A DNA stretch of 64,000 nucleotides from an uncultured Eubacteriales bacterium (GCA_958414825.1 CATYXQ010000004.1:1-64000); one strand, 5' to 3'; positions 8,481 to 17,944 are shown, counted from the stretch's first letter. Numbers and translations: made by a program. Notes: generated by a model from the sequence alone, not told the origin.

Positions 8481-10091
8481 CTAAAGTAATTTGGCTTTCG
8501 ATAGCATATTGTAAAGCATATCTGCAATTTGGGCTCTTGTCATCGCTTCGCTCGGATTTATTTTCAAGGCTTCGTCAGATAATATTCCCTCGGAATAACA
8601 GAATGAAAGCGCGTTTGTTGACCAATCGGCGACTTTTACATAGTCAGAAAAAACCGCTAAAATATTGCGTATTTCAAATGTCGTAAGCTCCGTGTCCATA
8701 CCGCACAGCTTTGCGGCTCTTGCCACCATAACGGCGGCTTCCGCACGAGTAATCATTCCGTTTGGATTAAATTCGTTTTCGGATATGCCTTTTATAATGG
8801 CATAGGAATAGGCAGTGCTTACATAAGAGTAGAACCAATCATTTGAAGTAACGTCGCCGAAAATCGCTGCATTTTTTAAGGGAAGTCCCAGACCTCTTAC
8901 AATAATTGTGGCAAACTCGGCTCGTGTCATTGTGTTGTCAGGTTCAAATTTTGCTTCTGTTTTTCCGTTTATGATATTTCGGATCGCAAGTGATTCGATT
9001 GCTGTTTGGTTGGCATGGCCTTGTATATCCGTAAAGGTCTTGTCGGGGTTTACAACGGGTATTTTTGCGACATCTGCATGCTTATTGGCTAAACCCACAG
9101 ATGATATATTATCTGTGAAAGTTTTTACGTCACTCATTCTGTATAGGGAGCTTTTATTTTCATTTGCACGCTTGAGAGCGACAAGTGCATAAAAACATTG
9201 TTCGGTCGCCATTTGATTTGTATCTGTGTCGTCAGCGGTGTGCTTAAATCCCTTTCCGTTTATGTAATAGGAAAGAAGATTATCAAGCATCGTATTGCCA
9301 TTTTTTACAAAACGAGTATCATCAATATCTATGCCAAGCTCGCATAATGCGACGATCATTTGGGCACTGCTCTCGGCGTTTTCGGTGTTCCAACATGAAA
9401 ATCCGCCATCTGCATTTTGTTTTTGTGACATACAGTTGAGAGCTTTTTCCGTTGCCGATTTTACATCGGCGTTATCTTGATATTTTGAAAGCGCCTGCAA
9501 AGCCATAGCTGTTATATCGGGGTCGGCAACATCGCCCGATAATGCCCATCCGCCGTCCGAGGTTTGTTTTTCAAGAATATGATTTATGTATATTTCTCTT
9601 GTTGCCTGTACTTTGGCGTTTATATTCTGCGGCATTTCGTAATTTACGCTGTCAAGCGCGATCAGTGCCCAAATAGAGCCGTTAATGCCTTGCCACACGG
9701 TCTTTTCATAATCTCCGAGAGGAGACAGAAGATTATATCCCGCAATATTTTCGGGATTTTTGCCGATCGATGTGAGTGCGATAATTAGTCTTGAATATTC
9801 GGTATACTTTTTTTCGTGAAGTATACCTTTGCGTTTTACCACATATTCTGTGACTGCTTTGTAGTATGCGTCAAAGTATTTCGTTGGAATATCGGCACCG
9901 CTTCGAGCAAGTCCTAAGATCAGCCATTCGCCGCCTACAGAGCCTACCTGTGGTGTGGGAACAGTTTTACTGAGGTAATTTCCCACGTCTGACACCAAAG
10001 TATTTACCATATTGTTATCTATAGCAAATATTTGCATCGAAAAGCCGAAAATCATTACAAAGCACAAGAATAATGATATTGGTTTTCTCAT
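8481..10091 (-). CDS. Secreted prenyltransferase/squalene-cyclase-fold (alpha6-alpha6) protein with SLH repeats
   Basis: 536 residues. A signal peptide (MRKPISLFLCFVMIFGFSMQIFA) is followed by helical repeats over about 30-330 with the QW-like signatures QTSDGGWAL..DVADPDITAMALQAL and QNADGGFSCW..ESSAQMIVAL (each shown in part). Three SLH repeats fill about 350-536 (TFTDIQGHA.., FGDVTSNDWF.., FSDYVKVADW..), which bind pyruvylated wall polysaccharide. The same alpha/alpha-barrel forms the N-terminal cobalamin-binding half of intrinsic factor and transcobalamin. A soluble cyclase role is unlikely for a wall-anchored protein. ATG 10091 follows GGAAAGGAATTCAGGCA; the upstream ATG at 10118 has no site. 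Confidence 0.85.
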   Translation of the reverse strand: MRKPISLFLCFVMIFGFSMQIFAIDNNMVNTLVSDVGNYLSKTVPTPQVGSVGGEWLILGLARSGADIPTKYFDAYYKAVTEYVVKRKGILHEKKYTEYSRLIIALTSIGKNPENIAGYNLLSPLGDYEKTVWQGINGSIWALIALDSVNYEMPQNINAKVQATREIYINHILEKQTSDGGWALSGDVADPDITAMALQALSKYQDNADVKSATEKALNCMSQKQNADGGFSCWNTENAESSAQMIVALCELGIDIDDTRFVKNGNTMLDNLLSYYINGKGFKHTADDTDTNQMATEQCFYALVALKRANENKSSLYRMSDVKTFTDNISSVGLANKHADVAKIPVVNPDKTFTDIQGHANQTAIESLAIRNIINGKTEAKFEPDNTMTRAEFATIIVRGLGLPLKNAAIFGDVTSNDWFYSYVSTAYSYAIIKGISENEFNPNGMITRAEAAVMVARAAKLCGMDTELTTFEIRNILAVFSDYVKVADWSTNALSFCYSEGILSDEALKINPSEAMTRAQIADMLYNMLSKAKLL

Positions 10092-10120
10092 TGCCTGAAT
10101 TCCTTTCCAAAACAGCAAAA

Positions 10121-10154
10121 GCGAGCAGTCAGATTTTGAGATCTGACTGTTCGC
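10121..10154 (-). terminator. Intergenic hairpin (partial terminator or processing site)
   Basis: Nearly perfect 14 bp inverted repeat (GCGAACAGTCAGAT / ATCTGACTGCTCGC on the minus strand) with a 6-base loop, followed by TTTTGCTGTTTT. It lies between the giant SLH protein gene and the barrel protein gene. The T tract is interrupted, so it may lower rather than stop downstream expression, or protect the 3' end of the upstream message. Confidence 0.6.
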
Positions 10155-10171
10155 AGTTTACCGTTAACTGA

Positions 10172-13100
10172 TTATTTAGTTATATTTTCACAAAAGTGCA
10201 TTAGAATTATTGCAACCTGAGCGCGTATTGTTGTAGCTTTAGGAGATAAAGTCGTATAGCTTGTACCTGTTATAAGTTCGGTGGAGATCGCCCATTTAAC
10301 GGCTTCAAGCGCCCAATCGCTTACATCATCTGCATCCGTATACTGTGAAATTTCAGTAGATGCGGTTATATCGTAGCCTTTCATTTTCGCATAGCGGAAT
10401 ATGACAGTAATCATTTGCTCGCGGGTGATATTATCATTGGGAGCAAATTCGGTTTCGCTGATACCGTTTACAATTCCGTTTTCCGATGCCCAAGCAACTG
10501 CGTTTTCGTACCATTCGCCGTCCGCAACATCGGTAAAGCTGTGCTTATATGACTTTCCTTGTGGATTTTCAAGCCTGTAAAATACCGTCACAAGCATTGC
10601 TCTTGTCATGTTTCCTCCAGGCGCAAATTCTGTTTCAGATATTCCGTTAAACAGATTGTTTTCCACGACATAGGTTACAGCAGTTTCATACCAAGAGCCT
10701 TTTTCAACATCTATAAACGTGATTTCTTCCTTTTTTACTTTCTCCCATTTAGCATAGAGGGTAAAGTTCTTCTTGACTTTACTGCTAAAATTGTACTCTT
10801 CGGTCAAATTTTTGTCTATAAACCATCCTACAAATGTGAAACCTTCCTTTGTCGGATCATCGGGTTCAGTTGCAGTATCATTTTTTTTGACGCTCTGTGT
10901 TTTAACCTTGCTTCCGCCGTTGGTTTCAAATTTGATGGTGTACATTGTAGTGGTCGTTCCCGAAGAAGAGTTTTCCCACTCCTCGGAGCCTTCCTCGTTT
11001 GTGTAGTCATCAGTATAATGAAAAATAATTCTATCTCTGTTTTTGAGTGTTTGCTCCGCTACACCGAGATTTGGATATGTTCCGTTTAACAAATACATCC
11101 AGCCTGAAAGAATACCGTTGTCAAACTCCGCAAGACCGTCTATTTCGGAGATGTAGTTTCCACCGTCATTTTCAAAGGAAAGTCCCGCTTCGGCAAGTGC
11201 TATTTCAAATACGTCAAGGACGGTTGCGCCGGAGTCTACGGTGTATGATTTCTGCGAGATCCATACAGGGAGGTTCTTTTTATCGTTCTTGTACGTATGA
11301 ACTTCGGCTTCACCGTGCTTGTCGTCGCCGTAGAGAGTAAATTTAACGGTAATTGTTTTGCCTGTAGACACAGGCGCACTTTCTCTTGTTACGGTCAGCG
11401 TAACCGTTTGAGTGTTTCCGCCGTCATCCTTGGCGGTTATTTCAAACGTGTTTTTACCGTAATCGAGATCATAGGAAGCGGCTACAGGCTCGCCGTCTAC
11501 GGTAATATCAACATTCTGCGCTGCTACGGTGCTTATTGAAATATTGCCTATGCGGTAGCCAACACTTGCAGTGTAAGACGCGCCGTTCTTGGTGGTTGCT
11601 TCTCTTATGGTTCCGTTTGCATTGATCTTAATACCTTCAATAAGTTCATCGCTTTCTTCTGCACTGCTTGTAAGCTTTAAAAGAAATATTGCAGGCTCTT
11701 TGTCGCCATTTTGAACAATTACACGGACTAAGGTTTCCCCCTTTTCCTTTGTAACCTTAAATCCCTCGGCAGAGGCACCCGACTCAACTCTCTGATTGTT
11801 TACATAGATGTTATCATCATTCACCGTTCCGTTTACGGTAACTGAAACATATTTCATGTTGTCGAGATTTACCGAATATACAGTCTGTCCGTTGGCAAAG
11901 TTGATTATCTTACTGTCGGCGCCGTCGGAGATGGTGACGCCTGTGGGTGCTTTTGTTTTTCCGACGGCGCTGTTTTGCGCAGTTGTGCGGACAACATATG
12001 TGACTTCGGTTGATTTTTCGGCAAACATGCCTGCGTAAATATTGGACGCTGTTGCCACCTTGATGTAATGGAATTCCATATTGCTTACATCAACGGGAAT
12101 ACCGTCCTCGTCAACCGCCCAAGCAACGTCAAATCCGTTTGCCTTGCTTGGTTTTTCTATATAAGAGTTTACATCCGTGACAGTTGTACCCGATATATTT
12201 GAAGCATAGTAATCGGTATATCCGAATTTAGCGCTTGCGGCATAGGATGCTGTTGATGAACTGTTGCCCATAATGCTTCCGAACTGACTTTCAAATAGAA
12301 CGCCCGTAAAACTATATGTGTCTCTGAGCGCTGTATCATTCATATAGTAATATGCGGCACTCGGCCATGCTTTTGCGGCATAGTTTATGGAATTGCCCTG
12401 ATTGTCTGTCCAATATGCTTTACCATCATCGCCCTTGGTGTAGGTGATGGTGTAGTCCCATATAGCCTTATTCTCATAATGTTCCGATCCTGCAAGGGCG
12501 TACCAAGTTTTTCCGTCCTCGGACACATACACCTGTCCAAGTTCTGCCATGCTGTCGATGTTGGTTTCCGAACTGTTTCCGATAACATAGAAATCCATAC
12601 CGTATTTATTATTGGGATTGTCAATTATCGGATCTTCGTAGTAATAGGTGATATATCCGCCGAAGTTGCCGAGGGATTTAAGGCCTCCGCCAAGTGTCTG
12701 TTCGGGGTATGTTCCATATCCGGCGTTGGTATATTGCGAGCCTATACAGAGATAGTCCACAACTTTGTCGGGGACGTCCATGGCGGACTTTTTCTTGTAT
12801 CCGAATTTGTAGGTATTTGTAAAGCAGCCGTCTTCGCTCGTTACTGTAACGGTTGTCTGGCTTTTTCCAAAGGTCAGTGTGTAATTTCCGCTTTCATCGG
12901 GAGTTTGTACGGCAGCACCGATTTTAACGGTGCATCCGTCAGCGACAGTGTAAGTCAGAACAGGCGCCGTGGCACTGTTTTCGATAACGATCCAATATGA
13001 ATATTTATCTTGGTTGAACGCTGGATACCAGTCACCGTTTGATGTTTTTGCAGTGAGTATTTTTGCACAGGAGAGTGCTATTTTGTCAATCCAAACCTTG

Positions 13101-16100
13101 TATTCTGTAGGCGTGCTGTTTGCAAACCCGTTTTCACCATTTGCTATGTTTTTAACATATGTCGCGTCGTCAATCATCTGAATGATTATTACAGAAGCTC
13201 CTTCTGCGGGGGGCGCAATCGCTTCGGTAATTCCTCCGCCCTGTGCGATTTCCGTGTAAGTTTTACCGTTGTCTGTGCTGTAACGAATATGTGCATAACT
13301 CGTCGAAGCGGTGAGATTTAATCTGAAGCTTTGGGCATCATCGTAAATGAATGTGCGATAGTAATATGCGGATCCGCTTACACCAGAGCCAGAGGTAAGT
13401 ACGCCGTTTTCATCGCATTTCTGCATCGTACCCTCGGTTACACCGTTGTAGGCTGTGGAAGAAAGAGCACGGTTGGTAGGGGTGAGAACTATACTTCTGT
13501 TCTTTATGAGTTTCGTAGTGTCGCGCGGTCTTGATACGTTAAAGGTGTATACAGTCGCTTTTTCGGAATTGTTTTTATCTGTAAGCGTGATCGTTATTAC
13601 AGAACTGTCAAAGGGTTGATTGGGCAGAGTTGTGATTTTGCCGCTGTTTACTGTGATGCTTTGCTTATTGCCATTAATATCGGTGTATTCGGCAACTGCC
13701 GTATATTTATTCGTGTCGTAAATCGTAGTTGCCTGCAGGGTAAGACTGCTCGTGGAGTAGGTTTTGAGCGGCAGGTCATATTCAAGCTTTGTGGGGACGA
13801 ATGTCGAATCCTTTGTCCAAGCTCCGGATGTAAACGCTGTGGTCAGAAATTCAAGGCTTTCAAAATAGGGTGTTTCCTCGCTGTCAACGACTACCTTAAT
13901 ACCGCCCTTTGTGCCATCGTTGTCGATTGCGGTGATAATTGTGCTTCCGACTCCTTTGGCAGTGACAAGTCCGTTTTCATCAACCGATGCGATTGTTTCA
14001 TCTGCACTTGACCAGCTGACTACAGTTTTACCCTCGGCGGCATATGCAGTGAGTTGAACTGTAGGATTGGGAGTTTCAGTGCTTACGCTTAAATAAGTTT
14101 TTCCGTTATTTCCCTTGTTATCTTCAACTGCAACGCCGGTTACGGTGATCGTAGCCGTATCGGTGAGTTCTTCGTTTATATCTAACTCGAATGTCGCTGT
14201 AATCGTACCCGGACGGAAAAGATTAAACTTTATGGTGCCACCGTTTCCGGGATCGGCAGCAAGTTCACCGACGCCCTCGGAAATATTATAACTCCAGATA
14301 TTATGTCCGGATTTTCCTGCCGTGAGCGACATGGTTTTGGAAGTTTGACCGTCTTCGGAAAGGGCGATCGTCTGTGTCTTTTGGGATTCATTGAGCAGAT
14401 ATCCCGTCGCTTTTACAGTTGTTTTTGCCGTTATTGAATTGTCAAGCTTTGATACAGCTGTGAAGTACCAGTACGAGGTTGAAGAATAGGCGTCAACAAT
14501 TACCTCGAACTCGCCCGTGGCGCCATCAAGAACTACGCTGCTTGTAGAGGTGGTTGTCCATGTGACGGGTGTTTCCTCACCGTTTTCGTTATACGCGGTA
14601 AGTTTGAATTTGTCCCCCTTTTTGGTTATGATAATACCGTCAATTATGTCCTTGGCATCATGCTCTATGGTGATTGATGTCGGGGCAGTGAACTTTTCTG
14701 TTACGGTCAGTGTAACGGTGTAAGCTTCACTGTCGGCAGTACCGTCGTTTGCAGTGAATACCAAAGTATATTCACCAGTTTCGTCTGGAGTAAAGGCATA
14801 ATCTTCATTTGCCGAAACAGCATCGGTGCCATTTATGGCTACGGTATAGGTAAGAGTATCGATTTCGTCAATATCCGTGAAGATATCGGATAAATTAACG
14901 TTGTAATCCTCGCCGAGCATAATTGAGGCAGTATCGCTTGTCTTTGAAGCGGCGGGAACTGTATTGTTCTGCGGCTTCATAGGAACAATCACCGTATAAG
15001 TTTTTGCCTGCGACTGCGCCTCAACGGTGATTTTAAGTTCATTGTTTTTCCCGGCCGAGAGCGCAAATGTAAGTGCTTTCCATGCTGAATCGCCCGAAGT
15101 GATCTTTTCTGATTTTCCGTTGCATTCGGCAGTAATAACAGCGTCGCTGTCTTCGGCAGCAGCCTTTACATAAACAAATCCTAAACTGTCATAAACGACA
15201 GAAGGTACCGAATATGAGGTAACGGAACTGTTGAAATTCGGGGTAAGCTTCAGCGCATTTGGATTATTGTTAAGGTCGGTTATCGAAAGCGATGTGAGAT
15301 CGCACGGATTTGACACAGGTATATCTTTGTCAACGATGATTTTGGTTAGCGACATTATAAGAGGTTCGCCTGCTGTGCCGTTTGGCATATAGGCGGTAAG
15401 ATAATATGTACCTTCTGTTGCCGGAGCGGTAACGGTTACCTTTCCGTTTTCGTCCGTAACGGCATCTGTGATTATTGCAAGACTGTCTCCCGAGATGTTG
15501 TCTGTCATATCTACGAGAGCAAGCTGTGCACCTGAAACGGCTGAGCCGGCTGTGTGAACAGCGTCAGCGTCCTTATATAAATAACCGTATGAATATGGCA
15601 GGGAATTAAGTGTAAGCGAAGCTGATAGGCCGGGCGTCGCTGTAATTTCGGTTACAGCGTTTCCCTTATAATTAAACCATGCAAGCTCGTCCGACCAGTC
15701 TTCTGCGTAGATGAAAAATTCAACAGTGTCGTCGTCGTTGAGTTCCTGCGTAGTTTCGAGCGTACCGTTATATCCGCCGAAATTGCTTTCTGTTCCGTCG
15801 TTGGGATAAGCACCGTTAAGCACGAAACCGGCATATCTATCGGAATATCCGAAGCTCTTTGATGTACTGCCGTAATCATTTAACGCAAGATAATTACCTG
15901 CGGCATCTTTTGTAAAACTATTGCCGTACTTTATTTTGTGAAGCGTTACCAACGCATCTAAAACGGATACGCCGTCTACGCTGTCCTCAAATCCGTAGAT
16001 TTCCGCAGTATTACTGTCTACTTTAATGCCAAACTGTGGAGCGCACAAAAAAGCACCGTCTGCCTGTGCTGTCAGATTTACTTCCACACTTTGAATATTT

Positions 16101-16189
16101 GTAACTGTATCTGCAAATACAGTTACAAGTGCTGCGCCCATTATCATAATAAGTAATAGTATGAGGCTAAAAATTTTTTTTGATTGCAT
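10172..16189 (-). CDS. Giant secreted SLH protein with two DUF4430 domains, Ig-like repeats and a Listeria-Bacteroides repeat
   Basis: About 2,005 residues. Order: signal peptide (KKIFSLILLLIMIMGAALVTVFA); a DUF4430-like domain (about 30-160: VDGVSVLDALVTLH.., DRYAGFVLNGAYPN, DDDTVEFFIYAEDW); many Ig/cadherin-like beta modules including a Big2 domain (VSWSSADETIASVDENGLVTAKG, shown in two pieces VSWSSADETIA and SVDENGLVTAKG); a canonical DUF4430 near 1610-1730 (SGWMYLLNGTYPNLG); a Flg_new repeat near 1750-1820 (FETNGG..GFTFVGWF); three SLH repeats in the last 183 residues (FIDVEKGSWY, FTDVADGEWY, YTDADDVSDW). It is secreted and wall-bound. AAGGA sits 9 bases before ATG 16189; ATG 16198 is too close to it. 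First gene after the riboswitch, so probably the primary regulated product. Confidence 0.85.
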   Translation of the reverse strand: MQSKKIFSLILLLIMIMGAALVTVFADTVTNIQSVEVNLTAQADGAFLCAPQFGIKVDSNTAEIYGFEDSVDGVSVLDALVTLHKIKYGNSFTKDAAGNYLALNDYGSTSKSFGYSDRYAGFVLNGAYPNDGTESNFGGYNGTLETTQELNDDDTVEFFIYAEDWSDELAWFNYKGNAVTEITATPGLSASLTLNSLPYSYGYLYKDADAVHTAGSAVSGAQLALVDMTDNISGDSLAIITDAVTDENGKVTVTAPATEGTYYLTAYMPNGTAGEPLIMSLTKIIVDKDIPVSNPCDLTSLSITDLNNNPNALKLTPNFNSSVTSYSVPSVVYDSLGFVYVKAAAEDSDAVITAECNGKSEKITSGDSAWKALTFALSAGKNNELKITVEAQSQAKTYTVIVPMKPQNNTVPAASKTSDTASIMLGEDYNVNLSDIFTDIDEIDTLTYTVAINGTDAVSANEDYAFTPDETGEYTLVFTANDGTADSEAYTVTLTVTEKFTAPTSITIEHDAKDIIDGIIITKKGDKFKLTAYNENGEETPVTWTTTSTSSVVLDGATGEFEVIVDAYSSTSYWYFTAVSKLDNSITAKTTVKATGYLLNESQKTQTIALSEDGQTSKTMSLTAGKSGHNIWSYNISEGVGELAADPGNGGTIKFNLFRPGTITATFELDINEELTDTATITVTGVAVEDNKGNNGKTYLSVSTETPNPTVQLTAYAAEGKTVVSWSSADETIASVDENGLVTAKGVGSTIITAIDNDGTKGGIKVVVDSEETPYFESLEFLTTAFTSGAWTKDSTFVPTKLEYDLPLKTYSTSSLTLQATTIYDTNKYTAVAEYTDINGNKQSITVNSGKITTLPNQPFDSSVITITLTDKNNSEKATVYTFNVSRPRDTTKLIKNRSIVLTPTNRALSSTAYNGVTEGTMQKCDENGVLTSGSGVSGSAYYYRTFIYDDAQSFRLNLTASTSYAHIRYSTDNGKTYTEIAQGGGITEAIAPPAEGASVIIIQMIDDATYVKNIANGENGFANSTPTEYKVWIDKIALSCAKILTAKTSNGDWYPAFNQDKYSYWIVIENSATAPVLTYTVADGCTVKIGAAVQTPDESGNYTLTFGKSQTTVTVTSEDGCFTNTYKFGYKKKSAMDVPDKVVDYLCIGSQYTNAGYGTYPEQTLGGGLKSLGNFGGYITYYYEDPIIDNPNNKYGMDFYVIGNSSETNIDSMAELGQVYVSEDGKTWYALAGSEHYENKAIWDYTITYTKGDDGKAYWTDNQGNSINYAAKAWPSAAYYYMNDTALRDTYSFTGVLFESQFGSIMGNSSSTASYAASAKFGYTDYYASNISGTTVTDVNSYIEKPSKANGFDVAWAVDEDGIPVDVSNMEFHYIKVATASNIYAGMFAEKSTEVTYVVRTTAQNSAVGKTKAPTGVTISDGADSKIINFANGQTVYSVNLDNMKYVSVTVNGTVNDDNIYVNNQRVESGASAEGFKVTKEKGETLVRVIVQNGDKEPAIFLLKLTSSAEESDELIEGIKINANGTIREATTKNGASYTASVGYRIGNISISTVAAQNVDITVDGEPVAASYDLDYGKNTFEITAKDDGGNTQTVTLTVTRESAPVSTGKTITVKFTLYGDDKHGEAEVHTYKNDKKNLPVWISQKSYTVDSGATVLDVFEIALAEAGLSFENDGGNYISEIDGLAEFDNGILSGWMYLLNGTYPNLGVAEQTLKNRDRIIFHYTDDYTNEEGSEEWENSSSGTTTTMYTIKFETNGGSKVKTQSVKKNDTATEPDDPTKEGFTFVGWFIDKNLTEEYNFSSKVKKNFTLYAKWEKVKKEEITFIDVEKGSWYETAVTYVVENNLFNGISETEFAPGGNMTRAMLVTVFYRLENPQGKSYKHSFTDVADGEWYENAVAWASENGIVNGISETEFAPNDNITREQMITVIFRYAKMKGYDITASTEISQYTDADDVSDWALEAVKWAISTELITGTSYTTLSPKATTIRAQVAIILMHFCENITK

Positions 16190-16284
16190 TTTAGTCATTC
16201 CTTTCTGTATATTTTAGAGATAAATCAAGAATTCTTATTTCTATGCCAATACCGGGACATAGGCGCTCACCTCCAAAGCTCGGG

Positions 16285-16324
16285 AAAAAACAAAAAGCCG
16301 CAGCAATCAAACGATTACTACGGC
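16285..16324 (-). terminator. Leader terminator of the riboswitch (expression platform)
   Basis: On the minus strand GCCGTAGTAATC / GATTGCTGCGGC (12 bp, one mismatch) with a GTTT loop, then TTTTTGTTTTTT. It lies in the 5' leader between the riboswitch-like region and the giant SLH gene, so it fits transcription attenuation. Confidence 0.8.
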
Positions 16325-16473
16325 AGTTTTCCCGCATCACCACATTTTGTCGGCGCCAAAAAAGACAACAACAAACAAAGCCCTGAGAATACCCAATTTT
16401 TCCGAGAGGTGTTCAGCGCCAAACAAAATTACCATTTCCTATGTCGATATAATGTCGGCACTTACGGAAAAAG

Positions 16474-16665
16474 TATCAGAGCAGGTCTTTTGACTCGCAT
16501 CATATAAAACGCGTGTATATCCTGCCTTCTCAGTTTCCCAATGACCGGCTTTCACCGACGGATATACATTCTTTGATGCATACAGCGACTGGTATCGTCG
16601 TGGGTTCTCACCACGTTCCCTTTTCACCGATTGTACCTTGGATGAAATCCATTTGCAGTACAACC
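16474..16665 (-). promoter_or_regulatory. Cobalamin (B12) riboswitch
   Basis: Minus-strand leader with the ordered marks of the B12-riboswitch core: GGTGAAAAGGGAA, then GTGGTGAGAACCCAC, then ACCAGTCGCTGTATGC (family: CCCGCNACUGU), then GAAAGCCGG..GGGAAACTGAGAAGGC, and last GAGTCAAAAGACCTGCTCTGAT (family: GUCAGGAGACCUGCC). The B12 box itself is diverged, so a covariance-model scan would settle it. It predicts that the downstream transporter operon is turned off by adenosyl- or another cobalamin. Confidence 0.78.
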
Positions 16666-16745
16666 GACACTCTGTTGTGATATATTATATTTTTTATGGT
16701 ATACGACCGAATACTATATAAGGAGTCATCATATACCAATTCAAT

Positions 16746-16774
16746 ATTATATCACATATACCGGCGAAATGTAA
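16746..16774 (-). promoter_or_regulatory. Candidate promoter of the riboswitch operon
   Basis: TTACAT, 17 bases, TATAAT on the minus strand, about 80 bases before the riboswitch core. The -35 is weak (4 of 6). A second TATAAT-like box lies closer to the riboswitch. Confidence 0.4.
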
Positions 16775-16779
16775 TACGC

Positions 16780-17060
16780 AAAACGACGATCTTTTTATAA
16801 AAAATGAAAATATTTCTGGTATACATTGGATTTCATATTCCATTTTCCCGTTCGATAGAGTATCAGCGGTCAGAGTTTTATTATCTTATCTATAATGACC
16901 CGTTACACACGCCGATCTGATACATCAAATCCGAAGTCGCTTGAACTGCATGTGCTTGGAGGCGCGGACGGAAAAGTAGCACGAGTACAGGATATTCTGA
17001 CTCGCGGCGCAAATGCGTATCTTTCGGACGTATTGATCGAACTGTTTTCGGTAAAGTAAT
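16780..17060. other. Spacer with a possible 54-codon open frame, no convincing gene
   Basis: Between the riboswitch promoter and the hemolysin III gene. The plus strand holds ATG 16895 to TAA 17059 (reading ..SLELHVLGGADGKVARVQDILTR.. in part), with no ribosome-binding site or recognised family. It may be the 3' remnant of a lost gene. Nothing else is seen. Confidence 0.3.
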
Positions 17061-17104
17061 AAAAAATCCCCGGAGTGATTTCAAAAAAATCGCTTCGGGG
17101 TCTT
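17061..17104 (-). terminator. Terminator of the hemolysin III gene
   Basis: Stem CCCCGAAGCGATT / AATCACTCCGGGG with one or two mismatches, then ATTTTTTA on the minus strand, shortly after the stop at 17121. Confidence 0.8.
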
Positions 17105-17120
17105 TGGTTATCAGTATGGT

Positions 17121-17774
17121 TTATAGTACATACAGCATAACGGAAAAATAGTGGCAGATGGAACCGGCGAGGACAAACAGATGCCAAATCGAATGCATAT
17201 ATCGGATTTTTTTCATCGCATAAAATACAATGCCGACCGTATAGCACAATCCCCCGGCAAGCAACAGGATAAATCCAGCGGGTGCGAGTGCGTTTAGTAC
17301 GCTTTTGCTGGCAAAAATAATGCACCAGCCCATCGCTACATACAGAATCATTTCTATTTTCCGGAATTTATTCAGCATAATGGCGTCAAATACGATGCCG
17401 ATAATCGCGAGCCCCCATAAGATGCCGAAGAGTGTCCAGCCAAGCGGACCGCGCAGCGTAACCAGGAGATACGGGGTATAGGTGCCGGCGATCAGAAAAA
17501 AGATAGTGACATGATCGAAGATGCGAAAAACATGCTTTGCTTTCTTGGGAACGAGCGCATGGTAGAGCGTGGACATTGTGTACAGGATAATGAGCGCGGC
17601 GCCGAACAGGGAAGCCGCAACGATTGCATAGGCGTCGGCGGAACGCGCGGCACGAACGACCATTGTGACCAGTGCGGCGACAGAAAGCCCAGCGCCGATA
17701 CCGTGCGTTACCGCGCTGAATATTTCTTCGCCGAGCGTGTAGCGCCTGCCGTTTTTTCTTAAATTCTCAGACAT
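17121..17774 (-). CDS. Hemolysin III / PAQR-family membrane protein (YqfA/YplQ-like)
   Basis: 217 residues with seven hydrophobic helices. It carries the family metal-site motifs: EEIFSAVTHGIGAG (His on helix 1), STLYHALVPKK (Ser..His), DHVTIFFLIAGTYTP, and SIWHLFVLAGSICHYFSV with two His near the C-terminus. Bacterial members are related to adiponectin-receptor-type hydrolases and are linked to membrane lipid or energy homeostasis; the 'hemolysin' name comes from one heterologous test. Its promoter is overlapped by a 29 bp palindrome (see 17901-17944). Confidence 0.88.
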   Translation of the reverse strand: MSENLRKNGRRYTLGEEIFSAVTHGIGAGLSVAALVTMVVRAARSADAYAIVAASLFGAALIILYTMSTLYHALVPKKAKHVFRIFDHVTIFFLIAGTYTPYLLVTLRGPLGWTLFGILWGLAIIGIVFDAIMLNKFRKIEMILYVAMGWCIIFASKSVLNALAPAGFILLLAGGLCYTVGIVFYAMKKIRYMHSIWHLFVLAGSICHYFSVMLYVL

Positions 17775-17900
17775 AGCATCACTCCTAAACGATTGAAATT
17801 GCAGTTTAAACCGTGCAGGCCGATTGTTTTGACCGGCAGATAAAAAATAAGCCGAGCTGAAATTGGCTTCGGCAATCTATATACAATATAAAAATATACA

Positions 17901-17944
17901 AAATATGATAAAATTATTTTATCATATTTTTGTCCTGGTGTCAA
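17901..17944 (-). promoter_or_regulatory. Hemolysin III promoter overlapped by a 29 bp palindrome
   Basis: Minus-strand TTGACA (17939-17944), 17 bases, TAAAAT (17916-17921). The -10 is inside a perfect inverted repeat AAATATGATAAAAT-T-ATTTTATCATATTT (17901-17929), a likely operator. A further leader hairpin with a T tract lies near 17847-17875. Confidence 0.7.
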
